Positions 1 through 4,876 of a stretch of 7,615 nucleotides of DNA are shown piece after piece; position 1 is the stretch's first letter; every line of letters starts with the position of its first letter. A program made the position numbers and the translations under genes. The DNA is taken from assembly GCA_016763235.1 (NCBI GenBank), contig JAESUE010000083.1, positions 1-7,615 of the forward strand, read 5' to 3'. Source of the DNA: Pseudomonadales bacterium. Its GTDB lineage: Bacteria > Pseudomonadota > Gammaproteobacteria > Pseudomonadales > UBA3067. The notes under the pieces are model-generated. The model made no database searches, was not told the origin of the DNA, and was given only the letters and a program-made list of their open reading frames with translations.

Positions 1-1080
1 AATGTTAATCGCAGGATAAACACGCTTCTCGGCAATTTTTCTATCCAGATGCAGTTCCTGATTACCAGTACCTTTAAACTCTTCGAAAATAACTTCATCC
101 ATTTTAGAGCCGGTATCGACGAGTGCGGTAGCGAGAATAGTAAGGCTGCCACCTTCTTCAATATTTCGTGCGGCACCAAAAAAGCGTTTGGGGCGTTCCA
201 AGGCGTGGGCATCTATACCACCGGTTAATACTTTTCCAGAGGAGGGAATCACCGTATTAAATGCACGAACCAGTCGCGTAATGGAATCGAGCAAAATCAC
301 GACATCTTTTTTATGTTCTACCAAGCGCTTGGCTTTTTCAAGAACCATTTCGGCAACCTGTACGTGGCGCGAGGGTGGTTCATCAAACGTACTGGCCACT
401 ACTTCACCGCGTACGGTGCGGCTCATTTCGGTCACTTCTTCAGGGCGTTCGTCGATAAGTAGAACGATTAAGTAGCATTCAGGGTTATTACGGGTGATGG
501 ATTGCGCAATGTTCTGCAGCATCATTGTCTTACCCGCTTTTGGAGGCGAAACAATTAGTCCGCGTTGGCCTTTCCCTATGGGGGCAACGAGGTCGATGAT
601 GCGGGTGGTGATGTCTTCGGTGCTGCCGTTACCCAGCTCCATTACCAAACGCTCATCGGGAAACAGTGGTGTTAAGTTTTCAAAGAGGATTTTGTTTTTG
701 GCATTTTCAGGACGATCAAAATTGATTTCGCTGACTTTTAGCAATGCAAAATAACGCTCACCTTCTTTAGGCGGGCGGATTTTTCCGGAAATGCTATCAC
801 CTGTTCGCAGGTTGAAGCGACGTATCTGGCTGGGGGAGACATAAATGTCGTCTGGGCCAGCTAAGTAGGAGCCTTCCGAAGAGCGTAGAAAGCCGAAGCC
901 ATCCTGAAGTATTTCAAGAACCCCTTCGCCGTAGATGTCTTCGCCGCCTTTTGCGTGGCGCTTTAATATGGCGAAGATGACATCCTGCTTTTTTGTGCGA
1001 GCCAGGTTTTCGAGGCCCATTTCGCGGGCAATATTGAGTAGTTCAGCAATGGGTTTTTTCTTGAGTTCGGAAAGATTCAT
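1..1080 (-). CDS. rho: Transcription termination factor Rho, C-terminus cut by window edge
   Basis: Rho is a hexameric, RNA-dependent ATPase/helicase that loads on C-rich, unstructured RNA and ends transcription in the cytoplasm. The window holds the first 360 codons (E. coli Rho is 419 residues); the last part lies beyond base 1. The N-terminal helical domain begins MNLSELKKKPIAELL. The OB-fold primary RNA-binding site follows (DGFGFLRSSEGSYLAGPDDIY, residues 60-80). Walker A is PPKAGKT at 179-185, giving K181, K184 and T185; IDERPEE holds D210, E211 and R212; Walker B is VVILLDSITR with D265. The Q-loop GKVLTGG (282-288), the R-loop DTGSK (322-326) and R353 are all present, and numbering coincides with E. 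coli. The start fits the family's conserved N-terminus, although no Shine-Dalgarno motif precedes it (ACGCGTATCCTTT before ATG). It lies 263 bases downstream of trxA on the same strand, so it may be transcribed both with trxA and from its own promoter. Identification is essentially certain. Confidence 0.98.
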   Translation of the reverse strand, partial: MNLSELKKKPIAELLNIAREMGLENLARTKKQDVIFAILKRHAKGGEDIYGEGVLEILQDGFGFLRSSEGSYLAGPDDIYVSPSQIRRFNLRTGDSISGKIRPPKEGERYFALLKVSEINFDRPENAKNKILFENLTPLFPDERLVMELGNGSTEDITTRIIDLVAPIGKGQRGLIVSPPKAGKTMMLQNIAQSITRNNPECYLIVLLIDERPEEVTEMSRTVRGEVVASTFDEPPSRHVQVAEMVLEKAKRLVEHKKDVVILLDSITRLVRAFNTVIPSSGKVLTGGIDAHALERPKRFFGAARNIEEGGSLTILATALVDTGSKMDEVIFEEFKGTGNQELHLDRKIAEKRVYPAINI

Positions 1081-1194
1081 AAAGGATACGCGTGATAGGT
1101 TGTGTCAGACGGGATGGTCTTTTAATAGGATATATCTAAAAGAATTTAAATGCTGGAGTTTAAAAATGGCAGAGCCAGATAACAGGGGAGAATT

Positions 1195-1221
1195 ATTATA
1201 TTCTGTCTTTAACGAAGGTAA
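1195..1221 (-). promoter_or_regulatory. Candidate sigma-70 promoter for rho
   Basis: On the minus strand a perfect -10 hexamer TATAAT lies at 1200-1195, about 115 bases before the rho ATG. The best upstream partner is TTACCT (1221-1216) at a short 15-base spacing, a weak -35 match. Transcription would begin near 1188, placing almost all of the C-rich 120-base segment in the transcript's 5' leader. The -10 is convincing by sequence; the -35 is not. Confidence 0.4.
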
Positions 1222-1231
1222 CTATAGAGCG

Positions 1232-1303
1232 TTAAGCGGGGGCTGTCCAGCTTTTAGGGCTTTCACCTTTAAGCAGGGGGTGCTGTTGGTTTAATTTGGC
1301 CAT
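1232..1303 (-). CDS. Candidate 23-codon leader peptide between trxA and rho
   Basis: A short open frame on the minus strand starts MAKLNQQHPLL and ends SWTAPA before TAA. It lies inside the rho leader, and a purine-rich AAGAAAGAG sits just before the ATG, though closer than ideal. E. coli has a leader peptide gene, rhoL, in the same place, but I see no resemblance to the RhoL sequence I recall. The ATG falls in the 3' arm of the GGCCAT/ATGGCC inverted repeat, so its translation could depend on leader folding. A frame this short arises easily by chance; the placement is the main argument. It would only be on RNA reading through from trxA, because it lies upstream of the rho promoter candidate. 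Confidence 0.2.
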   Translation of the reverse strand: MAKLNQQHPLLKGESPKSWTAPA

Positions 1304-1343
1304 AAACTCTTTCTTGTTTAGGGAGGTTCATGGCCGCATAGGT

Positions 1344-1670
1344 TTAGATATTACTGTCGATGAAGGCCGTCAACTGTGACTTCGATAAAGCGCCAACTTT
1401 GGTGGCTTCCACATTGCCATCTTTAAAGATGGTAAGAGTCGGAATGCCACGCACACCATACTTGGCGGGTATGCCAGCGTTCTCGTCGATGTTGATTTTG
1501 GCGATGGTGAGCTTGCCGGCATACTCTTCTGCAATGTCACTTAAAACAGGTGCGATAGCCTTGCAGGGGCCGCACCACTCTGCCCAGTAATCGATTAATA
1601 CGGGGCCTTCGGCATTAAGGACGTCGTTTTTAAAACTTGCATCGGTGACGTGGATGATTTTGTCACTCAT
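1344..1670 (-). CDS. trxA: Thioredoxin 1 (TrxA)
   Basis: This is a small cytoplasmic dithiol oxidoreductase that reduces protein disulfides and is itself recharged by thioredoxin reductase with NADPH. It has 108 residues (E. coli TrxA has 109 counting Met). The active site is WCGPC with C33 and C36, preceded by the buried acid D27 (VLIDYWAEWCGPC). The cis-proline is P77 in RGIPTL, and the family signature KVGALSK follows near residue 91. The opening MSDKIIHVTD matches E. coli MSDKIIHLTD. This start is chosen over an in-frame ATG 42 bases upstream because the family begins here and a good ribosome binding site precedes it. It is divergent from ppx and followed by rho, the conserved gammaproteobacterial neighbourhood. 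No terminator is visible after the stop. Confidence 0.98.
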   Translation of the reverse strand: MSDKIIHVTDASFKNDVLNAEGPVLIDYWAEWCGPCKAIAPVLSDIAEEYAGKLTIAKINIDENAGIPAKYGVRGIPTLTIFKDGNVEATKVGALSKSQLTAFIDSNI

Positions 1671-1676
1671 GTAATA

Positions 1677-1682
1677 CTCTCC
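1677..1682 (-). promoter_or_regulatory. Ribosome binding site of trxA
   Basis: The minus strand reads GGAGAG six bases before the ATG at 1670 (GGAGAGTATTACATG). It settles the start of trxA at 1670 rather than at the upstream in-frame ATG at 1712. Confidence 0.8.
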
Positions 1683-1735
1683 AGGTATGGTGTAATGTGA
1701 TGACGATGCCAATCAGCTTCGTGCGTATTTGATTG

Positions 1736-1741
1736 TATAAT
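1736..1741 (+). promoter_or_regulatory. Candidate -10 element of the ppx promoter
   Basis: The plus strand has a perfect TATAAT. No good -35 hexamer stands 16-18 bases upstream, so the promoter may be weak or activator-dependent. Transcription near 1748 would give a leader of about 65 bases before the ATG at 1813. That makes the longer reading frame from 1756, which would begin only a few bases into the RNA, unlikely. Confidence 0.4.
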
Positions 1742-1767
1742 ATGACGCCCTAAGGTTGCTTTTTCAA
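1739..1767 (-). promoter_or_regulatory. Candidate trxA promoter
   Basis: On the minus strand TTGAAA (1767-1762, five of six consensus bases) is followed after 17 bases by CATATT (1744-1739, four of six). A better -10 match, TATTAT (1742-1737), would give a 19-base spacing. Transcription would start near 1732, leaving a leader of about 60 bases. The element overlaps the -10 of the divergent ppx promoter. Confidence 0.45.
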
Positions 1768-1812
1768 GAACCAGAAGCCTCTTTTTTCTGTGTGGTGGTG
1801 GAATTAAAATTG

Positions 1813-3333
1813 ATGATGAATAAATCCAACGATGATTCCGCTCAGGAAGCTAATGCTTTGATGGCGGCAATAGACCTCGGTTCCAACAGTTTTCACATGG
1901 TGGTAGCCAGGGTGGTGCAAAACGAAGTGAGGCGGGTTAGCCGTCTGTCGGAGAAGGTGCATTTAGGCGCATCCCTAGACAGGAATAACTGTTTAACCGA
2001 AAAAGGACAGGCGCGTGCTTTTGCTTGCCTTGAGCGTTTTGCTCAGCAGATTGAGGGCATTGATGTATCTCGCGTGCGGGTGGTGGGAACCAACACGCTG
2101 CGTGCGGCAAAAAATGGCGAAGCCTTTCGGCAAAAAGCTGAAAAAGTATTGGGCTGTCCTATCGAGGTGATCTCTGGGCGGGAAGAGGCTCGGTTGATTT
2201 ATTTGGGCGTGTCTCATTCGCTGGCTGACGATGGTGAGCAACGACTGGTCATCGATATTGGTGGTGGCAGCACCGAACTTATTCTTGGTTGTCGCTTTGA
2301 AAGCCAAGAGCTGGAAAGTTTGCATATGGGGTGCGTGAGCTACGGCTTGCGTTACTTTCCTGATGGACGTATCAGAAAATCAGGGTTTGATGCGGCGATG
2401 TTATCAGCACGCAGGCAGGTGCGCCTGATACAAGGAGGTCTTGAAAAAACGGGCTGGCAGCAGGTAGTAGGGGCATCTGGCACGGTTAAGGCCATTAACC
2501 AAGTCGTTGTTGCAAATGGTTGGAGCGAGCATGGCATTAGCTATAAATCGCTTGAGGCCTTGCGTAATGAAATTGTGTCGGTGAACCATTATAGCGAGCT
2601 GTCCTTGCCCGGTTTGAAAGAAAATCGAATGCCTGTGTTTGCTTCAGGTGTGGCGATTCTTATGGGTATATTTGAACAGTTGAAATTAACCCACATGACG
2701 GTATCTGATGGGGCTTTAAGGGAGGGCGTTCTGTATGACATGTTGGGTCGTATTCAGCATGAAGATGTGCGCGATAGAACCTTGCTCGCCCTTCTTAGTC
2801 GTTACGACGTGGACATTCCTTTTGCAGAAAAAGTGCGCAGTGCAGCACCGAGCGCACTTGATCAAGTAGAAGAACAATGTGGGCAAGAGAGCGGGCACCG
2901 TCGGGATTTGCTTTCCAGGGCGGCTTTGGTTCACGAGTTGGGTTTAGCGATTTCTCATAGTCAATTTCATAAACACGGGGCATATGTCTTGTGTCATGCG
3001 GATTTGGCGGGTTTCGGTAAGCTGGAGCAGCAGGCGTTGGCATTTCTGGTGCGTGCGCATCGGCGGAAATTCCCCGTTCCTGAATTGGAGGTTTTTTCGG
3101 AGAAAGACAAGGTAACGCTGATTCAGCTCAGTGTTTTTCTTCGCTTGGCGGTTCTATTATGCCGTGGACGGAATGATAAGCCTTACCCAGAATTTACCTT
3201 GCGAAGAAGGGGTTCAGGGTTCGAATTAAACATGCAGGAGGCTTGGTTGGCGGCTCACTCTCTTGCCAGTGCTGATCTAAAGGAGGAGACGGTGTTCTTG
3301 GAGGAAATTGGTCTAAAGCTTGATTATAAATAA
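1813..3333 (+). CDS. ppx: Exopolyphosphatase (Ppx/GppA family)
   Basis: This enzyme releases terminal phosphates from long-chain polyphosphate and belongs to the ASKHA (actin-like) Ppx/GppA phosphatases. From this ATG it has 506 residues, close to E. coli PPX (513). The first phosphate loop is AAIDLGSNSFHMVVARV (18-34). ISGREEARLIYLGV holds the likely catalytic glutamate E125 (E121 in E. coli), and VIDIGGGSTELI gives D148 and the second phosphate loop. MGCVSYG, GASGTVKAI and SDGALREGVLYDM complete the catalytic half. The C-terminal half is the HD-like helical region, with LVHELGL and HAD..GF..LEQQALAFLVRAHRRKFP. Motifs follow PPX rather than GppA, for example LSLPGL and GALREGVLYDM.GR..HEDVR.RT. 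Adjacent ATGs at 1813 and 1816 are equally possible; GGTGGTGGA ends about ten bases before. An upstream ATG at 1756 would add 19 residues with no family match. It is divergent from trxA and convergent with the channel gene. Confidence 0.95.
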   Translation: MMNKSNDDSAQEANALMAAIDLGSNSFHMVVARVVQNEVRRVSRLSEKVHLGASLDRNNCLTEKGQARAFACLERFAQQIEGIDVSRVRVVGTNTLRAAKNGEAFRQKAEKVLGCPIEVISGREEARLIYLGVSHSLADDGEQRLVIDIGGGSTELILGCRFESQELESLHMGCVSYGLRYFPDGRIRKSGFDAAMLSARRQVRLIQGGLEKTGWQQVVGASGTVKAINQVVVANGWSEHGISYKSLEALRNEIVSVNHYSELSLPGLKENRMPVFASGVAILMGIFEQLKLTHMTVSDGALREGVLYDMLGRIQHEDVRDRTLLALLSRYDVDIPFAEKVRSAAPSALDQVEEQCGQESGHRRDLLSRAALVHELGLAISHSQFHKHGAYVLCHADLAGFGKLEQQALAFLVRAHRRKFPVPELEVFSEKDKVTLIQLSVFLRLAVLLCRGRNDKPYPEFTLRRRGSGFELNMQEAWLAAHSLASADLKEETVFLEEIGLKLDYK

Positions 3334-3380
3334 AATGCAGCGTTCAGCTCACACTCAAAGTTGAACGCAATCTGAACGCT
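3331..3380 (-). terminator. Candidate terminator of the channel gene, with repeated GCGTTCA arms
   Basis: In the convergent gap after ppx, AGCGTTCAG (3339-3347) and CTGAACGCT (3372-3380) form a perfect 9-bp inverted repeat with a 24-base loop. Inside the loop TGAACGC (3362-3368) can pair as a competing 7-bp arm with a 14-15 base loop. Read on the minus strand, the stem is followed by GCATTTTATTTATAA, a U-rich tail that fits termination of the channel transcript. On the plus strand no U-run follows, so it would serve ppx poorly. The large loop makes an intrinsic terminator only moderately convincing, and a protein-binding repeat is an alternative. Confidence 0.45.
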
Positions 3381-3506
3381 TACAGAGTTCGCTGAATAGT
3401 TACAACAGCAGTTGGGTTCGGGTGCGATTTTATACTGCGAGCGCTGCCAAAATGGCTCTTGATGCCAGAAAATCATGTGGTTTTCGTATGGCTGGTATGC
3501 GGTGGA

Positions 3507-4532
3507 TTATTGCTCATTTTTTCTTTTTTCTACGCGCCAGTCAACCACTTCTCCGCAATGGGGACAGCGATTATTCAGCGCAATTTTCATTTCCTGTTCG
3601 ATGCTGTTTACCACTCGACTGGTGTCTTTTTCTATTTGTCTATTCCGGCTGGCATCAATGATGATCTCTGCCTCGTCGGCGTTAAGCCCCAGGTTTGCCT
3701 GGGTATTTTTTAATTGTGCCTCTTCATCGGATGTAATCACTCCATCCATCATTACATCTTCCACCAGTTTCTCGTAATGCGCACGCCGTTGCCGCAGGGC
3801 TTCACTGAAGCCGGAAGCTAGAAGGCCAGCGGGAAGCGCAACGATACCTATACTGATGATGCTAATAATGGCAGCCAAGATCTTGCCGATGGCGGTAATG
3901 GGTGTTACATCACCATAACCGACCCCCGTCATCGTGATAACGGCCCACCACATTGCAGCGGGTATGCTGCCGAATGCTTCCGGTTGGGCGTCATGCTCGG
4001 CAAGATAGGTAAGACTGGAGGCCATGATTATCAACATACAGAGTACAAATAAAGCCGCTCCGATTGCTCTGGCCTCGTCGGACAACACTTTAAGTAATAC
4101 GGACATGGATGAGGAATAACGCGTTAATCTAAAAACACGAAGCAGCCGTAGTACACGCATAAAGCGGAGATCAATAGCGACGAAAAACCCCAGATAAAGC
4201 GGCATTATCACGATAAGGTCGATCAATGCCATGGGTGTAATCATATAGCGCAGCCGGCCCAAGAATGGATGGCTGTAGTCTCTTTCGGTATTTTCTACGG
4301 CGCTCCAGACACGGGCAAGGTATTCAATGCTAAAAATAACCACGGAAACAGTTTCAAAATTATCGAAAAAAGTTTGATGCTTGTTTTGCAGAGATGGCAG
4401 AGTTTCGAGGATAACTGAAATCACATTGATTGAGATTAACGTGATGAGAAATATATCAATGACCCTGCTTAGGCGGTCATCTCTTTCGCTGACATTAAGG
4501 ATTTCAAAGGTTCGTTTTTTTATGTTCTGCAT
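3507..4532 (-). CDS. Six-transmembrane voltage-gated potassium-type channel with non-canonical filter
   Basis: This is a predicted inner-membrane tetrameric ion channel of the voltage-gated cation channel superfamily, 341 residues. S1 spans about 22-43, S2 56-78 and S3 99-119 (D105). S4 (123-139) has arginine at every third position: R123, R126, R129, R132, R135 and R138. S5 lies at about 152-178, the pore helix at 188-200 and S6 at 215-240, with PAG at 234-236. The filter is TMTGVGYGDV (200-209): GYG identifies the potassium-channel class, but G203 (codon GGG) replaces the usual threonine of TVGYG. A cytoplasmic tail follows. It has an acidic helical stretch (DGVITSDEEAQL, 263-274, reminiscent of EF-hand or TerB-like segments) and ends with CPHCGE (323-328), a single CxxC knuckle. 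The start has only a weak ribosome site (TTGGCG), but no alternative start fits S1. It converges on ppx with no evident functional link. The channel fold is certain; ion selectivity is inferred. Confidence 0.92.
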   Translation of the reverse strand: MQNIKKRTFEILNVSERDDRLSRVIDIFLITLISINVISVILETLPSLQNKHQTFFDNFETVSVVIFSIEYLARVWSAVENTERDYSHPFLGRLRYMITPMALIDLIVIMPLYLGFFVAIDLRFMRVLRLLRVFRLTRYSSSMSVLLKVLSDEARAIGAALFVLCMLIIMASSLTYLAEHDAQPEAFGSIPAAMWWAVITMTGVGYGDVTPITAIGKILAAIISIISIGIVALPAGLLASGFSEALRQRRAHYEKLVEDVMMDGVITSDEEAQLKNTQANLGLNADEAEIIIDASRNRQIEKDTSRVVNSIEQEMKIALNNRCPHCGEVVDWRVEKRKNEQ

Positions 4533-4554
4533 TAGCGCGCCAAGAAAGTGTCGG

Positions 4555-4579
4555 GTTCAGCCTTAAGTTTAGCCTTTAA
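4555..4579. repeat. Tandem 12/13-bp repeat upstream of the channel gene
   Basis: GTTCAGCCTTAA (4555-4566) is followed directly by GTTTAGCCTTTAA (4567-4579). The copies differ by one substitution and one inserted T. The pair lies 23-47 bases before the channel ATG, in its 5' untranslated region or core promoter. The unit length is slightly over one helical turn, as expected for side-by-side protein binding, but a chance duplication cannot be excluded. Confidence 0.45.
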
Positions 4580-4594
4580 CCGAGTGAAATTAAA

Positions 4595-4635
4595 AAATTA
4601 TCATCTGTTAATAAGCGCCGTCTCTTAAATTATCA
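4595..4635. repeat. Direct 9-bp repeat AAATTATCA, 32 bp apart
   Basis: AAATTATCA occurs at 4595-4603 and 4627-4635, a spacing of 32 bp, close to three helical turns. On the minus strand each reads TGATAATTT, which contains the -10-like hexamer GATAAT (five of six), so the copies could equally be two weak -10 elements for the channel gene. I could not find a good -35 for either. In AT-rich sequence a 9-mer repeat is only suggestive. Confidence 0.3.
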
Positions 4636-4639
4636 CAAG

Positions 4640-4704
4640 GGAATCATTTTTCTCTTGTCGATATGTGAAATATTTGATATGAGTAAAGGTAGAGAAAGGA
4701 TTCC
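4640..4704. repeat. Imperfect inverted repeat able to form a long hairpin
   Basis: GGAATC (4640-4645) pairs with GATTCC (4699-4704), and TTTCTCT (4649-4655) with AGAGAAA (4691-4697). This gives 13 base pairs interrupted by a small internal loop (ATT opposite G). The 35-base loop contains GATATG twice and the 8-bp palindrome AAATATTT. No run of T follows on the plus strand, so it is not an obvious intrinsic terminator. It could be an RNA structure or protein site, or be fortuitous. Confidence 0.3.
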
Positions 4705-4799
4705 TGATAATAATAAATAATCTCGACGTAGTGTATCACTCCCTCCTGCAGTTTCTTTTTAAGTTGAATTAAATGCCTTTCGACGATAGGTGAGTTCAT
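4644..4799 (-). CDS. Unrecognised 51-residue small ORF, weak candidate
   Basis: The minus-strand frame starts MNSPIVERHLIQLKKKLQEG, followed by a tyrosine-rich stretch and a basic end (HISTREK). I do not recognise it. In its favour, GAGGA stands about eight to nine bases before the ATG (GAGGAAAGCTCTGATG), a proper ribosome binding site, and the first third could form an amphipathic helix. Against it, the region is AT-rich, the tyrosines come from low-complexity TAT/TAC-type codons, it overlaps the inverted repeat at 4640-4704, and it occupies the likely promoter region of the acyl-CoA synthetase gene. The frame can be extended upstream to 4904, but that start would overlap the synthetase gene and is not supported. 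It could also be a decayed remnant. Confidence 0.18.
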   Translation of the reverse strand: MNSPIVERHLIQLKKKLQEGVIHYVEIIYYYQESFLYLYSYQIFHISTREK

Positions 4800-4822
4800 C
4801 AGAGCTTTCCTCGTTTTAGTGG

Positions 4823-4833
4823 CAATTAAATTG
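4823..4833. repeat. Small palindrome CAATT-A-AATTG upstream of the acyl-CoA synthetase gene
   Basis: CAATTAAATTG is a perfect 5+1+5 inverted repeat, and a further AATTG half-site follows four bases later (TTTGAATTGATT). It sits about 44-54 bases before the start codon, where an operator for a local repressor could lie. I do not recognise it as a FadR or PsrA box. AT-rich content makes chance occurrence likely. Confidence 0.2.
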
Positions 4834-4864
4834 TTTGAATTGATTTTATTTGGCCTAAACAGCT

Positions 4865-4869
4865 GAGGA
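4865..4869 (+). promoter_or_regulatory. Ribosome binding site of the acyl-CoA synthetase gene
   Basis: GAGGA lies seven bases before ATG (GAGGATATAGAGATG), supporting the start at 4877 over any later in-frame ATG such as codon 10. Confidence 0.75.
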
Positions 4870-4876
4870 TATAGAG

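Larger units (their letters stand above)
1081..1343 (-). promoter_or_regulatory. C-rich, G-poor rho leader, candidate Rho autoregulation (rut-like) region
   Basis: This stretch separates the trxA stop codon from the rho start codon. Counted on the strand that becomes rho leader RNA, it has about 73 C against 37 G. The last 120 bases before the rho ATG have about 32 C against 12 G, with many YC dinucleotides and runs such as CTCCCCTG and CCATCCCGTC. Such C-over-G, weakly structured RNA is what Rho binds. In E. coli, rho is known to limit its own expression by Rho-dependent termination in its leader; assigning the same role here is inference. Upstream, a 6-bp inverted repeat (GGCCAT at 1298-1303, ATGGCC at 1330-1335) and a small AGCA-CCCCC-TGCT hairpin (1272-1284) may fold. 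No U-tailed terminator follows trxA, which favours read-through into rho. Confidence 0.5.
4533..4876. other. AT-rich divergent intergenic region between channel and acyl-CoA synthetase genes
   Basis: This 344-base gap must hold the promoters of both flanking divergent genes. I see no well-spaced pair of strong sigma-70 hexamers for either. It contains a tandem repeat near the channel start, a spaced 9-base direct repeat, a long imperfect inverted repeat, a small palindrome and a weak small-ORF candidate on the minus strand, each listed separately. Nothing here resembles a tRNA, a known riboswitch or an insertion-sequence end. Confidence 0.6.

Noticed and set aside
1184..1280. G-quadruplex on the plus strand from four G-runs in the rho leader
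   Set aside because: The first loop is about 49 bases, far too long. The C-runs on the transcribed RNA are better explained as Rho-binding sequence.
188..1294. Plus-strand open frames across rho and its leader (188-475, 494-754, 935-1294)
   Set aside because: They are antisense to the strongly conserved rho frame, or run from it into the leader, and show no domain or plausible ribosome site.
1671..1712. Upstream extension of trxA from the ATG at 1712
   Set aside because: Thioredoxins begin at MSDKIIH, and a clear GGAGAG precedes the ATG at 1670.
1756..1812. Upstream extension of ppx from the ATG at 1756
   Set aside because: The extra 19 residues have no family match, lie only a few bases after the predicted transcription start, and lack a ribosome binding site. 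The ATG at 1813 gives the usual length.
1993..3043. Minus-strand open frames inside ppx (for example 1993-2325 and 2795-3043)
   Set aside because: They are shadows of the ppx coding frame with no recognisable motif.
3436..3500. Short hairpins (GCCA-AAA-TGGC; GAAAA...TTTTC) as a ppx terminator
   Set aside because: The stems are only 4-5 bp, AT-rich or without a U-tract; neither is convincing.
3422..3777. Three overlapping plus-strand frames in the ppx-channel gap and the channel's 3' end
   Set aside because: They are antisense to the channel tail, overlap one another, and resemble no protein. The channel frame explains the coding signal.
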